Shown piece by piece: positions 26,715 to 34,718 of a stretch of 64,000 nucleotides of DNA. The notes below the pieces were generated by a model. That model searched no databases. It was not told where the DNA came from and saw only the letters and a list, made by a program, of their open reading frames with translations. Source of the DNA: Leptoclinus maculatus (taxonomy: Eukaryota; Chordata; Actinopteri; Perciformes; Stichaeidae); assembly GCA_032191485.1 (NCBI GenBank), contig JAVDOI010000003.1, forward strand, positions 18,244,649 to 18,308,648. Direction: 5' to 3'. Every line of letters starts with the position of its first letter. Within the stretch, counting starts at the first letter, position 1. The translations under genes and the position numbers were made by a program.

Positions 26715-29700
26715 TTCTTCTTTTCCCAGACTCTGCCTTGTGGAGGAGCGAGGCCTTGAGCTTCTGTAAGGATGGTCTGCGTTCTCCTCTCACCACTCTG
26801 CCCTCTGAAGCTCTGCAGACAGAGGCTCTCAAGCTTTTCAAGGTCAGTCTCTCCACCTCTCACCCTTCTCTCTGTCCCTCTAGTTCTGTTTCCATTTACT
26901 CGTCTCCTCTTCCTTTCATCCCTTTCTCAGAATCTTTCCTTTTCTGTGCAGCTCTCACTGCGAGGGTCTGTTCAAGGCATCATCCGTCCTACTCCAGTTT
27001 GCCCCCCCCCCCCCCCCCCCCATTATCCCCTCCCACTCCTGGATACGCTCCGTGGCCCTCTTCCCCTCTTCCCTCCTGCTTCTAAACCAGATCAAAGGCT
27101 CGAGGACGAGGGCCCCAGCTCATTAAAAGTGTGGAAGAGAGATAATGGCCTTGATTATCTGCTCTGATTGAGGCTAACCGTTCCTCTGGTTTACAGCCAG
27201 TGTGAAAGGCGTCCGTCCCCTTTAAAGATGAGACATGGGGAGGTCAGGGCCTTCGGAGAGAGTGGCAGCAATGGAAATGGAAGCCACGAGATGGGGGGAG
27301 GAGAAATGGGATCAGAGCAGAACGGGGGACCTTGTAGGAAGATCCTTTTCCTCTCTTTTCAACTCTGTAGCCCTTCAGTGCGCCCACCCAGACGCCCCCC
27401 CCCCCCCCCCCTCCACTACAGTCACTGCACTAAGGGATAGAAAGTTGAATGGATCGGCCCTCTCTTTGAGCAGCCAGCCCTACAAAACAGTCACAAACAC
27501 ACAAAGAAACCGAGTGAATGGAAGTGACACGCTTTTCAAGTCTACGCTCTACTTCCTGCCTTTGAAGTATTAATGAATCGGACAAGGCTGATGAAAACGT
27601 GCATTCTTTCTAACGGCCATAAGGGGGCGTCTCATCTGGTTGCAAAAAGAAGTCAGGTTTTATAGAGTCTTCTTAAGTCTTCTTCATTACAGCATGATGT
27701 TCATTTAGTAAATGATGGTCCCATTGAGAGTAAAATAGACCCTAAAGCAGGGTATGCTTTAGGGGCGTGGCTACCTTGTGATTGACAGGTCGCTACCACA
27801 GCGTTGTCTGATCAGGGAGTTGCACACGTTCTCGTCTTACAACTTGAACCCTTTCACAGTGTGTTTTCACTTGAGAAATCCCAGAGATGAAAGCAAAAGC
27901 TACGACAAACAATTATGACAAACATATTTGCTGACCTCATACCATGTATTTCTTCTGACCTGAATATTGACATCACCGTTCTAGACTTTTATTTTGTAGT
28001 TTGCTGTGTGTGTTTGCCTCCACCTGCTGGTAATGCAGTAGAATTGTAATGCCAGAAGTCTTTCCTTCCTTCTCTGCAGTCCTGTCAGCTCTTCATCAAC
28101 GTGCTGGTTGAGTCTCCGTCTGTCGACTACCACACCTCTCTGGCCCAGAATGCATTGCAAGTGTGCCTGACCCACCCGGAGCTGCAGAATGAGGTGTACT
28201 GTCATCTGATCAAGCAGACCAACCGCCGGACGCCACACAACTACTCCCTGACACAGGTCAGCCTGGTGCACACGGAGGACAAAACAGATGCAAAAAAAAA
28301 ACGTTTTGATGACATTAACATGAGGAACCCCAGGGTCGTTAACTCAGAATGTGAAGCTGCATTCTTGGCACAAGTTTTAAAAAAGTATGCATAAAATACG
28401 ATCCTAATAAAAGTTGTTCTTCCTGTAGTGCTGGCAGCTGTTGTCTCTGTGTGTGGCTCTGTTCCTTCCTCAACAACATTTCCTTTGGTACCTGCGACAG
28501 TACCTGCAACGCAATGCTGACCCAAGGTGAGGCGCCCAGAGCCTGTAGCTGATACACGACTAACTGTAATCAGATCTGAGGCCGTTTTTGTGCATTGTTC
28601 ACATCTTCATCCCCTTTTCGCCCCGCAACAGGAGTGAGGTGGGGAAGTATGCAGTGTACTGTCAGAGGTCTGTGGAGAGAACAGTGCAGAACGGAGAGCG
28701 GGAGGCCAAACCTTCCCGTATGGAGATCGTCTCCATCCTGCTGAGGAACCCCTACCACCATTCGCTGCCATTCAGCATCCCAGTCCACTTCATGAACAAC
28801 ACCTACCAGGTAACACAAAAAGCACAACACGCTGTCGCTGTCTTGAAATGCAGAGACAATTTCTAACTCAAGCTGCATCTACCTTCATAATCATGTCTTA
28901 TTGATGTCTCGTAGACACCCAGTGGCGGCTGGTGGAAAATGTTCTTGGTAGGGCTGTGCCACATCCAATCAATTTCAGCAAACATCCCAGAATGATTTAA
29001 TGCAAACAAATTAAGGTATCAAACGCGCATTACTACTTTGCAGTTAAATATTTAACATTTATTCCAACACGAAAAAAAGCAGTAAATAACACTTTCACAA
29101 ACACGTCAGGACATCTTATTTTAGTCACCCTCACAGGGAGTTCAGTATAATATAATATATATAACATATAATAATATTCTGTATAATATAATAATATATA
29201 TATATATATATATATCATATAATATTCTGTATAATATAATAATATATATATCATATAATATTCTGTATAATATAATAATATATATGTCATATTCTGTCCC
29301 CGTTGTTTTAAAAAGATAAATAAGTTATTATCATGACGTCATCCAGCTAGTCAAACCTGTCTGGTGTACAGCTAGTAGAGAAGCTTCATGTACTGCTTCT
29401 CTTTCCTGCTAGTCTGCTGTCTGATTGTGAGGTCAGGCTGATCTGGGATCAGCTCTTTCAGTAGTTTCTCCTCTCAGTTCTCCTCTCAAACGGGTCTTGG
29501 AGGAGTAGTGCTCGCGCTGGCGCTCTCCTGTAGAGACTTCTCCTGACGAGAACGCGCAGCTTGGGGCAGGAAAAAAACTGCCCCAAGCTGAATCTATTTG
29601 AGGACGCTGATTGGCTGAATTGTATGTCACTCATTTATATCTTTACTCAGCATTGGCTAAACTGCTTTATAGACCCGCCTCTTTGGGGCAGTTTTTCCAG

Positions 29701-32700
29701 CGCCCCAGCCAGCTGAGACGTGCACACACAGAGAGGAAGAGCAGACAGGCAGAGAGGACAAGCAGGAAAAGCATATATTTACCGCAGATATCATATTTTA
29801 CACATATTACTGGGTGATTCCATGTTTCAAAAACACAAATATTGACAATTTGTATAGTTTATTTTTATTTTAAATTTTATTTTTATTTATATTTTTATTT
29901 TTATTTTTTGTAGCTCTAGGGGGGCGGCGCCCTAGCGCCCTCTATGGACCAGCCGCCACTGTAGACACCGTTACACTGTCCTCTGCAACTCAACTCACTC
30001 TCGTGTATTTTGTTCTACACATTCCAACATGCTCTGCCTAGAGGGAAGGGAACTAACGGCAGCATCAGTTTATTCCTGCAGATGTGAAGAGACATGTTGA
30101 TGTTGCCACTTACAGGCAAAAAAAAACAACCAACAGCTGCTTCAATATTTAGTGTCACCTGCAGGGCCAGTGCCAAAAACACCAAAAAACGTCTTTTGGC
30201 GGGGATTTGCTACTCAAATATATGCAATCAGATTACTTTTTAAAATGTGAACTCTGTATTTCTAGTGTTTGCTTTGAGATCATCCCGATAGATAATAAAA
30301 TCACTGCCTTCGTTGTAACTTTCCAGAGTTGCAAAATCCTGTTTCATAAGCGTTTTGGCGCCAACGAGCCCTCGATCCCATGGATCTATTTCTCAAACTG
30401 GACTTCCTGGATCACATTTTATTATCTCACTGGGACTTGAAAAAAAACGACTCTTGCATTTATTTATTTTTTTTCTGCAAGGCTGTTTTTGGACTTAAAT
30501 CCCTCTTTGCGTCTGCAGTTCTAATCTGCTGCTGCAGTTACTTTTCTCGCTAATAGGTGGCACAGTTTAGACTGGAAAGGCAGGACGACATTGGCTGGTT
30601 CTGGTTCCCGGTGCTCCTCATCAATGAGAATGAGACGTGTCCTTTTTCTTCTCTCATGTAGGTGGTGGGTTTCGACGGCTCCACCACAGTGGAAGAGTTC
30701 CTCAATACGCTGAATCAGAGGATCTGCGTGAGGAAGCCTCAGCTGTCTGGGTTTGCACTCTTCACTGATGATCCGTTTGGCAAAGACCTGGAGCGCTGCC
30801 TGCAGCCGTCTGCCAAGGTAAGAGTCTGGGTCACTGAACATAAGTGGATGGAAGAAAACCTCTACGCACCACCGAAGGCTTTTGTGGTGCATTTATTCAT
30901 ATAATTTGTCTCGTGTTACTTTATATTCTAGGGGATCAACAGTTGGTAGTTAAAGATTATTTTTGACAAATTAAGTTTGTCCAAACATTTTGGTGACTTT
31001 TGGATTTTTTTAGATGTAGTCAGCAAACCAAAGCTTTACCCTGTAATACAATTCCACTCAATCATGATAAAAGTGGTGCTTCCACTTCATTTTCATTCTG
31101 GTTACTGAAACCAGCCCACCAAAGAAGTGAATTTACAACTCTGTCCAACAGCTGGAACTGCACGCAGGACATTTTCGAGCAGATTGATGTTTTTCTCTGT
31201 CGCTATAGGTACAATAACAACTACTCGTCCGACTGGAGACTGACTTGTATCCCTTTTGACAGATCTGTGATGTCATTTCCAAGTGGGAGCAGGCCCTAAA
31301 GGAGCTGCATCCTGGGAAAAACGAGGGGACACGGATAGTGCGTCTGACATACAAAAGCAGGTAGGATTTCTACATCGTCACATCTGGGCTCTGCAAAAAC
31401 AACACATTACCTCATTATCTGTCATTACGTGGTCACAGACATGTGTCTCAACCTGCATCGCTCAATAATAGATGGTGATGTGATGCGTGTTTTGGGGGAT
31501 TTGTGTGTTCATGATTCCAGCCTCTACCGGGAAAATCATGACGACTTTTTTTTTTTTTTTTTTTCTTTCCATTTGTTGCATGCACAGGTTGTGTTTCAGG
31601 TCTCAGGTGAAAGGAGAGACGGACCGAGAGCGCCTCCTGCTGGCGTACCAGCTGAATGACGAAGTTCAGCAAGGCCACTTCCCTGTGAACAAAGAGCTGG
31701 CTCTCGAGGTGGCCGCCCTCATGGCACAGGTCTGTAAAAGATTGAGTCAATTCATAGGATTCAAAATACTCCCTGTCATTAAACTCCTCTTTCTCTTGCT
31801 AACCCTTCTTCCAGGTTGAACATGGTGACTTGGAGAGACCAGCTGCCTCCTCTCCTACTGGCTCCCCTCAGCCTAAATCTCCGCTGATTCTCCTGCAGGC
31901 CTTAGAGCGCTTCTACCCCAAACGCTACAAACAGGACTGCAGCTCAGAGCAGCTCAGGTAAACTGCTGTTGTGAAAATAAATACTCACTTCTTTTTAAAA
32001 AAAAAATCTTGAACCAGAGAACCTTAATGTCCTCGTACAGGTTTGTTTGATGTATAAATAAAGTCTGACTGCATTTTTCCGTGAACTGATCAGACACAAA
32101 TACTGCAGGATGTTCTTGTTTGCTACAGATGAGATTTGAACTTTAACCGATGTTTCCCCTTCTCCTCTCAGGGATCTTACTGAGCGTCTGGCCACTAAGT
32201 GGTCCATGCTACGTGGGTGCAGTGCACCCGAGTGTGTGAGAATATACCTAACTGTGGCCCGCAAATGGCCCCTATTTGGAGCCAAACTCTTCAGCGCAAA
32301 GGTAAGAAAAAACAAACGCTTGGACCCTAAAAAAAGCCCCGTCCATGAAGCTTTGATTGAACGAAGAAGACCCAGAGAGGAAGCTGCAATGTTTACGTCA
32401 CACCTGTAACATGACCTCTCTTTGTTCCCCCTGTCCACACAGCCGCTCCCCCCCTCTCCTGTTGAGCAGAGCCAGGTGTGGCTGGCAGTCAACGAAGATG
32501 GATTGTGTGTGCTGGACTACGCAATGGTGAGTTTTCAAAGAAATGCCTCCATCAACACTGTCTCTGCCTTGTGTTGTTACACAAAACATGGAAAGAGAGA
32601 TCCGTGTTTATCTAGAACAACGCTCCCAAGTATATAGCTCAACAAGTGACGTCCCTCTTTGCAAGTGCAGTGGTGGGCCACAGCTGCAGAGCTTTGTCCG

Positions 32701-34009
32701 ACCCTGCTGGTCTGGAATGATTTCTATTCTGTGGTGTTTCAAACACCAGAAATCCAGCAGGAAAATAAAATGGCCAGCCTCCGATTTACCATTCTTGACC
32801 CTGACAGACAAGCCGCTCCAACATGGAAACCACGTTAGCTTTGGGCTCTGTAATTTTCAGCGGTCCGTGCAGATCCATTTCATTCTTGGTCTGGCGGTGC
32901 TGCTCGTGCGCTTTCATGAACGTCGGAGAGAGAGAGAGAGAGAAAACAAAGTGAAAATCAAAAGAAGTCGCTGGATGTAATGTCACGCTTCTTTACACTC
33001 AATTTGCCCTTAAAAAAAAAAAAAAAAGCCGAAACCAAAATTTCCAAGATTTCCCAAAAGAATGCCACGCTCTATTTTGGAACCAGCAATAAAAATCTGA
33101 GCGTGTTCCATGTTTATGTCGCTGCACATTTCACACACTGGCAATGCTTTCATTCTTCAGCACACGCTGGTCACACACTCCTACCAGTCTGTGATTACCT
33201 TCGGTGGCTGCCGTGATGATTTTATGGTGGTGGCAAGCCAGCAGAGGGAGCCTGGAGTCGGGAAGAGGAGCGTGGAGAAGCTGGTCTTCGCGATGGCTAA
33301 ACCAAAGGTAAGTGTCACGAGTACGTTATTAGAGAGGCGTCACATCACCTATTTAGTGCCTACCAGCTGTTACGTTCAGGCAGACTGTAAAGGGGAACCA
33401 TCTCTCCGAGCCTACTGGGCTCGGAGATCATCAGTACCCAACCAATATATTGCACCACTGAATACCAGTTGGTGGTGGACTTCATCTGACAGGGCTGTGT
33501 CAAAAAACGGCAACCACTGATGTAAACCACCAGCAGCTGAGGGCGTAAAGGAAATGTGGGTAGATGGATCGAATGTTCAAGGAGCTCTGACGATAAGGGA
33601 GGAAAATTGAGCTTATTCACGTTCTCCTGTTTCTCTTATTTCAAGTGCAGGAACCTCACTGGAGCTTTAACACTCAGTCCTTTTACAACTGTGGGTGAAG
33701 CTAATGAGAGAGTAACTCCATCCTTGATAAGCGGATCGTTTTGGGGCGTCTCAGGTTTTTCACGTCTTCTGTGAGCCACTCTGGGCCTCCGGCTCCCCCA
33801 GAATCGAATGAAACCGATCGTATCACCGTGTTAAAAGCCCGATCCTCTTGTCTCAGATCCTGGAGCTGACTCTGCTCATGGCCAGCTACATCAACCACTG
33901 GAACCCCAGCCTCCCGTCCGCCTCGCTCCAGCCCCTCGGCCACTGGGACGTAGACAGCAAACACTTCCCCGCGATGAACTACACCACCAAGGGCCCCACA
34001 CTACTGTGA
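10227..34009 (+). CDS. plekhh1: plekhh1: PH, MyTH4 and FERM domain protein H1, complete, 29 coding exons
   Basis: Joining 29 open segments with AG/GT borders and conserved phase gives 4,266 coding bases, 1,421 residues plus TGA; the human protein is about 1,364. Order: coiled coil about 20-175 starting with the H1-type motif VDWQKRC; Ser/Pro-rich linker about 176-640; PH1 about 643-737 (KSGYLLKMG, closing Trp in LEEWIRVL at about 726); PH2 about 750-857 (RGWLTKVKHGH, closing Trp in KDTWLYHL at about 848); MyTH4 about 893-1050 (TLPSEALQTEALKLF); FERM about 1058-1405; C terminus KGPTLL as in human. The family (MAX-1 in C. elegans, with a described vascular patterning role in zebrafish) acts as a phosphoinositide-binding cytoplasmic adaptor in guidance signalling. 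Start chosen at 10227: first ATG of the exon, good Kozak context (gccATGg). It is H1 rather than H2 by the N-terminal and linker motifs. No frameshift or internal stop seen. Confidence 0.96.
10936..10977. other. perfect 18-base inverted repeat with 6-base loop
   Basis: CAGCTCCAGTCTCAAGCT (10936-10953), loop aacaaa, AGCTTGAGACTGGAGCTG (10960-10977). In plekhh1 intron 1, outside any transposon I recognise. Confidence 0.97.
12345..12480. repeat. probable retroelement 3'-tail fragment
   Basis: The phrase agaatcagaataagattta followed by ttgccaagt resembles the 3' end of an abundant fish retroelement. Short and diverged; orientation not established. Confidence 0.4.
13851..13891. repeat. (TG)20 microsatellite
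   Basis: Uninterrupted run in plekhh1 intron 1. An interrupted CA run lies upstream at 13046-13094. Confidence 0.97.
14640..14780. repeat. probable dispersed fish repeat
   Basis: The phrase aacacctttaaaaacagag followed by tttacaaagtgatttgacag is a recurrent motif in fish repeats. Confidence 0.45.
15385..15570. repeat. degenerate tandem array (gagttagctaaaagtaatgg type)
   Basis: Related units occur at about 15387, 15442, 15502 and 15531, each with a variant of agttagctaaaagtaatgg followed by ataaac. Unit length varies from about 30 to 60 bases. Confidence 0.55.
16857..16919 (+). CDS. plekhh1: plekhh1 coding exon 2 (residues 50-70)
   Basis: A 63-base exon after acceptor tttttcag, encoding MLELEQRVTEADQRAESAEK plus Q, a heptad-like coiled-coil segment matching the family. 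Phase 0 both sides. The donor cag|gtcgag is weak but leads in frame to exon 3. It lies 6.5 kb downstream of exon 1. Confidence 0.9.
17554..17703 (+). CDS. plekhh1: plekhh1 coding exon 3 (residues 71-120)
   Basis: 150 bases, phase 0 both sides, acceptor attttcag, donor caggtatg. Coiled coil continues (VMEEKLKSANI, then VQEKDAVIKRLEVQLEKQ), in line with the corresponding region of the mammalian protein. Confidence 0.95.
17791..17874 (+). CDS. plekhh1: plekhh1 coding exon 4 (residues 121-148)
   Basis: 84 bases, phase 0 both sides. It encodes EEKAAKIKDWVTFKLKE, a highly conserved coiled-coil piece of the family. Acceptor gactacag, donor gag|gtaaac. Confidence 0.95.
18158..18195. repeat. (TG)n(TA)n microsatellite next to the exon 5 acceptor
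   Basis: A short TG run, about 14 TA units, then tgtgtgg, ending about 15 bases before exon 5. Confidence 0.97.
18211..18292 (+). CDS. plekhh1: plekhh1 coding exon 5 (residues 149-175 plus one base)
   Basis: 82 bases, enters in phase 0 and leaves in phase 1. It encodes MEQENQQLKMANLKQTEQIM and the end of the coiled coil. The acceptor ttttctgcag lies only about 15 bases after a (TG)n(TA)n microsatellite, which may affect splicing (see findings). Confidence 0.93.
18463..18645 (+). CDS. plekhh1: plekhh1 coding exon 6 (residues 176-236)
   Basis: 183 bases, phase 1 in and out. It begins the Pro/Ser-rich linker (SPLFPPSCPSTPPAQDD), a weakly conserved part of the family. Acceptor ctgctccag, donor acag|gtgagc. 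The exon is supported by frame continuity rather than strong similarity. Confidence 0.85.
18774..19525 (+). CDS. plekhh1: plekhh1 coding exon 7, large linker exon (residues 237-487)
   Basis: 752 bases, the largest exon, phase 1 in and 0 out. It encodes a disordered linker with a run of ten serines (about residues 311-320), then the conserved TLPKVRTPLTPRDSIQL segment near residues 367-385 and PPTPPLHRFPSW at the end. The serine codons are mixed (tcc, tct, tcg, tca), so the run is not a pure trinucleotide repeat. Confidence 0.95.
19680..20079. mobile_element. palindrome-ended short DNA transposon in plekhh1 intron 7
   Basis: The left end agtagtttgacattttggg (from 19681) and the right end cccgaaaatgtcaaactatt (to about 20078) are inverted repeats of about 30 bases. 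Inner text (gttagcgtagcttagcac, aagctaagctaaccagctg) is typical of a very common fish repeat. No coding capacity; flanking duplication not resolved. Confidence 0.8.
20197..20275 (+). CDS. plekhh1: plekhh1 coding exon 8 (residues 488-513 plus one base)
   Basis: 79 bases, phase 0 in and 1 out. It encodes ESRIYAVAKSGMRVSEAGPG, matching the human ESRIYAVA segment. Acceptor ctctgcag, donor cgag|gtgagc. Confidence 0.93.
20276..21376 (+). other. plekhh1: plekhh1 intron 8
   Basis: 1.1 kb, mostly unique and AT-rich towards the 3' side. I see no gene, hairpin or clear repeat in it. Confidence 0.6.
21377..21468 (+). CDS. plekhh1: plekhh1 coding exon 9 (residues 514-544)
   Basis: 92 bases, phase 1 in and 0 out. 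It encodes LIYKNINVPVYTTLKG, closely matching the family. Acceptor gtctgcag, donor aaaggg|gtgagt. Confidence 0.94.
21614..21761 (+). CDS. plekhh1: plekhh1 coding exon 10 (residues 545-593 plus one base)
   Basis: 148 bases, phase 0 in and 1 out. It encodes KATQISSVPL, an acidic DDSGSEDDSSS stretch and PGSPRAVKR. Acceptor ttttttttag with a pure T tract, donor agag|gtgaag. Confidence 0.94.
22288..22424 (+). CDS. plekhh1: plekhh1 coding exon 11 (residues 594-639)
   Basis: 137 bases, phase 1 in and 0 out. It encodes VSMSSISSESDYAIPPDAY followed by SLDSDYSEPEHKVQRTSSYS, one of the best conserved linker parts, just before PH1. Confidence 0.96.
22540..22650 (+). CDS. plekhh1: plekhh1 coding exon 12, start of PH1 (residues 640-676)
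   Basis: 111 bases, phase 0 both sides. It encodes EKSGYLLKMGSQVKAWKRR and WFILRNGEILYYKSP: PH strands 1-3 with the basic lipid-facing loop. Reading through the donor would add an unrelated tail and a stop, so splicing at 22650 is preferred. Confidence 0.97.
22906..22992 (+). CDS. plekhh1: plekhh1 coding exon 13, PH1 middle (residues 677-705)
   Basis: 87 bases, phase 0 both sides: SDVIRKPQGQIELNSSCRIV then RGEGAQTFQ. Acceptor ttttcccag, donor caa|gtgagt. Confidence 0.96.
23409..23567 (+). CDS. plekhh1: plekhh1 coding exon 14, end of PH1 and start of PH2 (residues 706-758)
   Basis: 159 bases, phase 0 both sides. TEKKTFYLTADSPNILEEW carries the closing PH1 helix with its invariant Trp. KPTVRGWLTK opens PH2. 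Donor aag|gtcagg. Confidence 0.97.
23568..25052 (+). other. plekhh1: plekhh1 intron 14
   Basis: 1.5 kb. It holds a fragment of the ATTAATCG-type fish repeat at about 23868-24025 and a C21 run at 24204-24224. The rest is unique. Confidence 0.55.
23868..24025. repeat. fragment of ATTAATCG-type foldback fish repeat
   Basis: Contains gagaagctggaacaaatag and taatagataatcaatattg, which also mark the copies at 34595-35510 and 37449-37640. Diverged. Confidence 0.5.
25053..25133 (+). CDS. plekhh1: plekhh1 coding exon 15, PH2 (residues 759-785)
   Basis: 81 bases, phase 0 both sides: VKHGHSKLVWCSLVGKVFYY then YRNQEDK. Acceptor tgtttcag, donor aag|gttaac (weaker than average). Confidence 0.96.
25370..25549 (+). 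CDS. plekhh1: plekhh1 coding exon 16, PH2 (residues 786-845)
   Basis: 180 bases, phase 0 both sides. It contains EVDRSCDSDEDYEAG, an acidic PH2 insert conserved in the family, then SSHCTLVVQP and YMLIGTKQEK. Confidence 0.97.
25645..25756 (+). CDS. plekhh1: plekhh1 coding exon 17, end of PH2 (residues 846-882 plus one base)
   Basis: 112 bases, phase 0 in and 1 out: DTWLYHLTVAAGS with the closing PH2 Trp, then VGTEYEQLIGKLLDAEGDP leading to MyTH4. Confidence 0.97.
26689..26712. repeat. (TG)n microsatellite next to the exon 18 acceptor
   Basis: TG run followed by gcgcgc, about 20 bases before exon 18. An interrupted TG tract precedes it from 26650. Confidence 0.95.
26730..26842 (+). CDS. plekhh1: plekhh1 coding exon 18, start of MyTH4 (residues 883-920)
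   Basis: 113 bases, phase 1 in and 0 out: SALWRSEALSFCKDGLRSPL then TTLPSEALQTEALKLFK. The acceptor cttttcccag sits about 20 bases after a (TG)n tract. Confidence 0.97.
26843..28079 (+). other. plekhh1: plekhh1 intron 18
   Basis: 1.2 kb. Pyrimidine-rich with C20 (27002-27021) and C17 (27395-27411). A probable dispersed repeat at 27590-27900 carries the aggggcgtggctac and attgacaggtcgctac motifs common in fish repeats. No exon. Confidence 0.55.
27590..27900. repeat. probable dispersed fish repeat in plekhh1 intron 18
   Basis: Contains ggggcgtggctaccttgtga and tgacaggtcgctaccacag, phrases typical of a common fish repeat. Single copy in this window. Confidence 0.45.
28080..28256 (+). CDS. plekhh1: plekhh1 coding exon 19, MyTH4 (residues 921-979)
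   Basis: 177 bases, phase 0 both sides: SCQLFINVLVESPSVDYH, HPELQNEVYCHLIKQTNRR, YSLTQ. MyTH4 helices typical of the family. Confidence 0.97.
28429..28526 (+). CDS. plekhh1: plekhh1 coding exon 20, MyTH4 (residues 980-1011 plus two bases)
   Basis: 98 bases, phase 0 in and 2 out: CWQLLSLCVALFLPQQHFLW then YLRQYLQRNADP. Confidence 0.97.
28632..28809 (+). CDS. plekhh1: plekhh1 coding exon 21, end of MyTH4 and start of FERM (residues 1012-1071)
   Basis: 178 bases, phase 2 in and 0 out: GKYAVYCQRSVERTVQNGER, PSRMEIVSILLRNP, LPFSIPVHFMNNTYQ. A hAT-like transposon lies 110 bases after its donor. Confidence 0.97.
29146..29297. repeat. AT-rich tandem array inside the hAT-like element
   Basis: The motif attctgtataatataataa recurs at 29175, 29224 and 29260, with a remnant at 29291, spaced 49, 36 and 31 bases apart with variable (TA)n linkers. 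Confidence 0.8.
29557..29590. other. perfect 13-base hairpin inside the hAT-like element
   Basis: CAGCTTGGGGCAG, 8-base loop, CTGCCCCAAGCTG. Confidence 0.97.
30662..30817 (+). CDS. plekhh1: plekhh1 coding exon 22, FERM F1 (residues 1072-1123)
   Basis: 156 bases, phase 0 both sides: VVGFDGSTTVEEFLNTLNQR then SGFALFTDDPFGKDLERCL, a ubiquitin-like FERM F1 lobe. Confidence 0.97.
31263..31360 (+). CDS. plekhh1: plekhh1 coding exon 23, FERM F1/F2 (residues 1124-1155 plus two bases)
   Basis: 98 bases, phase 0 in and 2 out: ICDVISKWEQALKELHPGKN then TRIVRLTYKS. Donor cag|gtagga. Confidence 0.96.
31588..31729 (+). CDS. plekhh1: plekhh1 coding exon 24, FERM F2 (residues 1156-1203)
   Basis: 142 bases, phase 2 in and 0 out: FRSQVKGETDRERLLLAYQL then FPVNKELALEVAALMAQ. 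A T tract of about 18 bases lies 24 bases before the exon. Confidence 0.97.
31815..31957 (+). CDS. plekhh1: plekhh1 coding exon 25, FERM F2 (residues 1204-1250 plus two bases)
   Basis: 143 bases, phase 0 in and 2 out: VEHGDLERP, a variable Ser/Pro insert, then ALERFYPKRYKQDCSSEQL. Confidence 0.96.
32172..32301 (+). CDS. plekhh1: plekhh1 coding exon 26, FERM F2/F3 (residues 1251-1294)
   Basis: 130 bases, phase 2 in and 0 out: ATKWSMLRGCSAPECVRIYL then TVARKWPLFGAKLFSAK, almost the same as human. Confidence 0.97.
32443..32526 (+). CDS. plekhh1: plekhh1 coding exon 27, FERM F3 (residues 1295-1322)
   Basis: 84 bases, phase 0 both sides: VWLAVNEDGLCVLDYAM. The first half (PLPPSPVEQSQ) is variable in the family. 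Confidence 0.95.
33161..33307 (+). CDS. plekhh1: plekhh1 coding exon 28, FERM F3 (residues 1323-1371)
   Basis: 147 bases, phase 0 both sides: HSYQSVITFGGCRDDFMVV then KRSVEKLVFAMAKPK, the PH-like F3 lobe. Confidence 0.96.
33857..34009 (+). CDS. plekhh1: plekhh1 coding exon 29, C terminus and stop (residues 1372-1421)
   Basis: 153 bases including TGA at 34007-34009. ILELTLLMASYINHW ends the FERM helix. The tail closes with TTKGPTLL, the conserved family C terminus. Confidence 0.96.
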   Translation: MLELTLLMASYINHWNPSLPSASLQPLGHWDVDSKHFPAMNYTTKGPTLL

Positions 34010-34594
34010 AACGGTGCAAGAAACAACACCGTTTAACTACAGGGAGGCTCGATGACAGACGTTTCATATGGAGTGCGTTGGGTTGCATGTCCGGGTTTTA
34101 CATTTTTACGCAACAGGAGATTATTGTTTCTTTTTTTATGAAGATTTAGATTTAGAAATGTCAGGATCAGGTCTTGTTAGACTATTTATTTCTACAACAA
34201 AAGAGTGTTTCAACTCTGCTCTATTTAGATTTACGGTTTTGAAATTCCTCGTTGGTCCGAGGACACGTTTACTACCTGCAGTGTGATCCTTTTAGTCGAC
34301 CGGCCGCTGCTCAGATGTTTGCCTTCATTCTGACGTTCATGTTTTTCCAGTTTTTCTGTCACAAGCCGTTTTCTTCTGAGAGCTGGTTTGACTGGAATCC
34401 AGTGTTGTGTGTCGCTGTCTTTTTTTTTTTTTACCACGAATGACCACTCGTACTTGACAATGAACCAGCATTTAAATTCCTTCATGGGGTACTGTGCAAT
34501 TAGAAAGGGAATGGTATGGCATGTGATACTTTTTAGCATCTTAATTTGATATAATCCACATCTAATTACTCTAATTAAGAGCAGCAATGAACAT

Positions 34595-34718
34595 TTATTC
34601 TCATGATAGATTAATCTGATGATTATTTTCTAAATGAAATGATGAATTGCTTGACTCATAACATGTCAGAAAATAGAAAAGTTGACACGCATATAACAGT
34701 CCAAAACCCCAAAATATC
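34595..34718. repeat. left part of an ATTAATCG-type repeat, split by an insertion
   Basis: Runs from agattaatctgatgattat through cagtccaaaaccccaaaata. In related copies this text continues directly into the segment now found at 35330, so the two parts are halves of one element. Confidence 0.65.

Larger units (their letters stand above)
28920..29961. mobile_element. non-autonomous hAT-like DNA transposon, complete
   Basis: The 1,042-base element begins CAGTGGCGGCTGGT (28920-28933) and ends with its exact reverse complement ACCAGCCGCCACTG (29948-29961). It is flanked on both sides by the same 8 bases, tagacacc (28912-28919 and 29962-29969). An 8-base duplication with CAG-type ends is diagnostic for the hAT superfamily. 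It codes for no transposase. Inside are an AT-rich tandem array and a perfect 13-base hairpin. It lies in plekhh1 intron 21. Confidence 0.93.
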
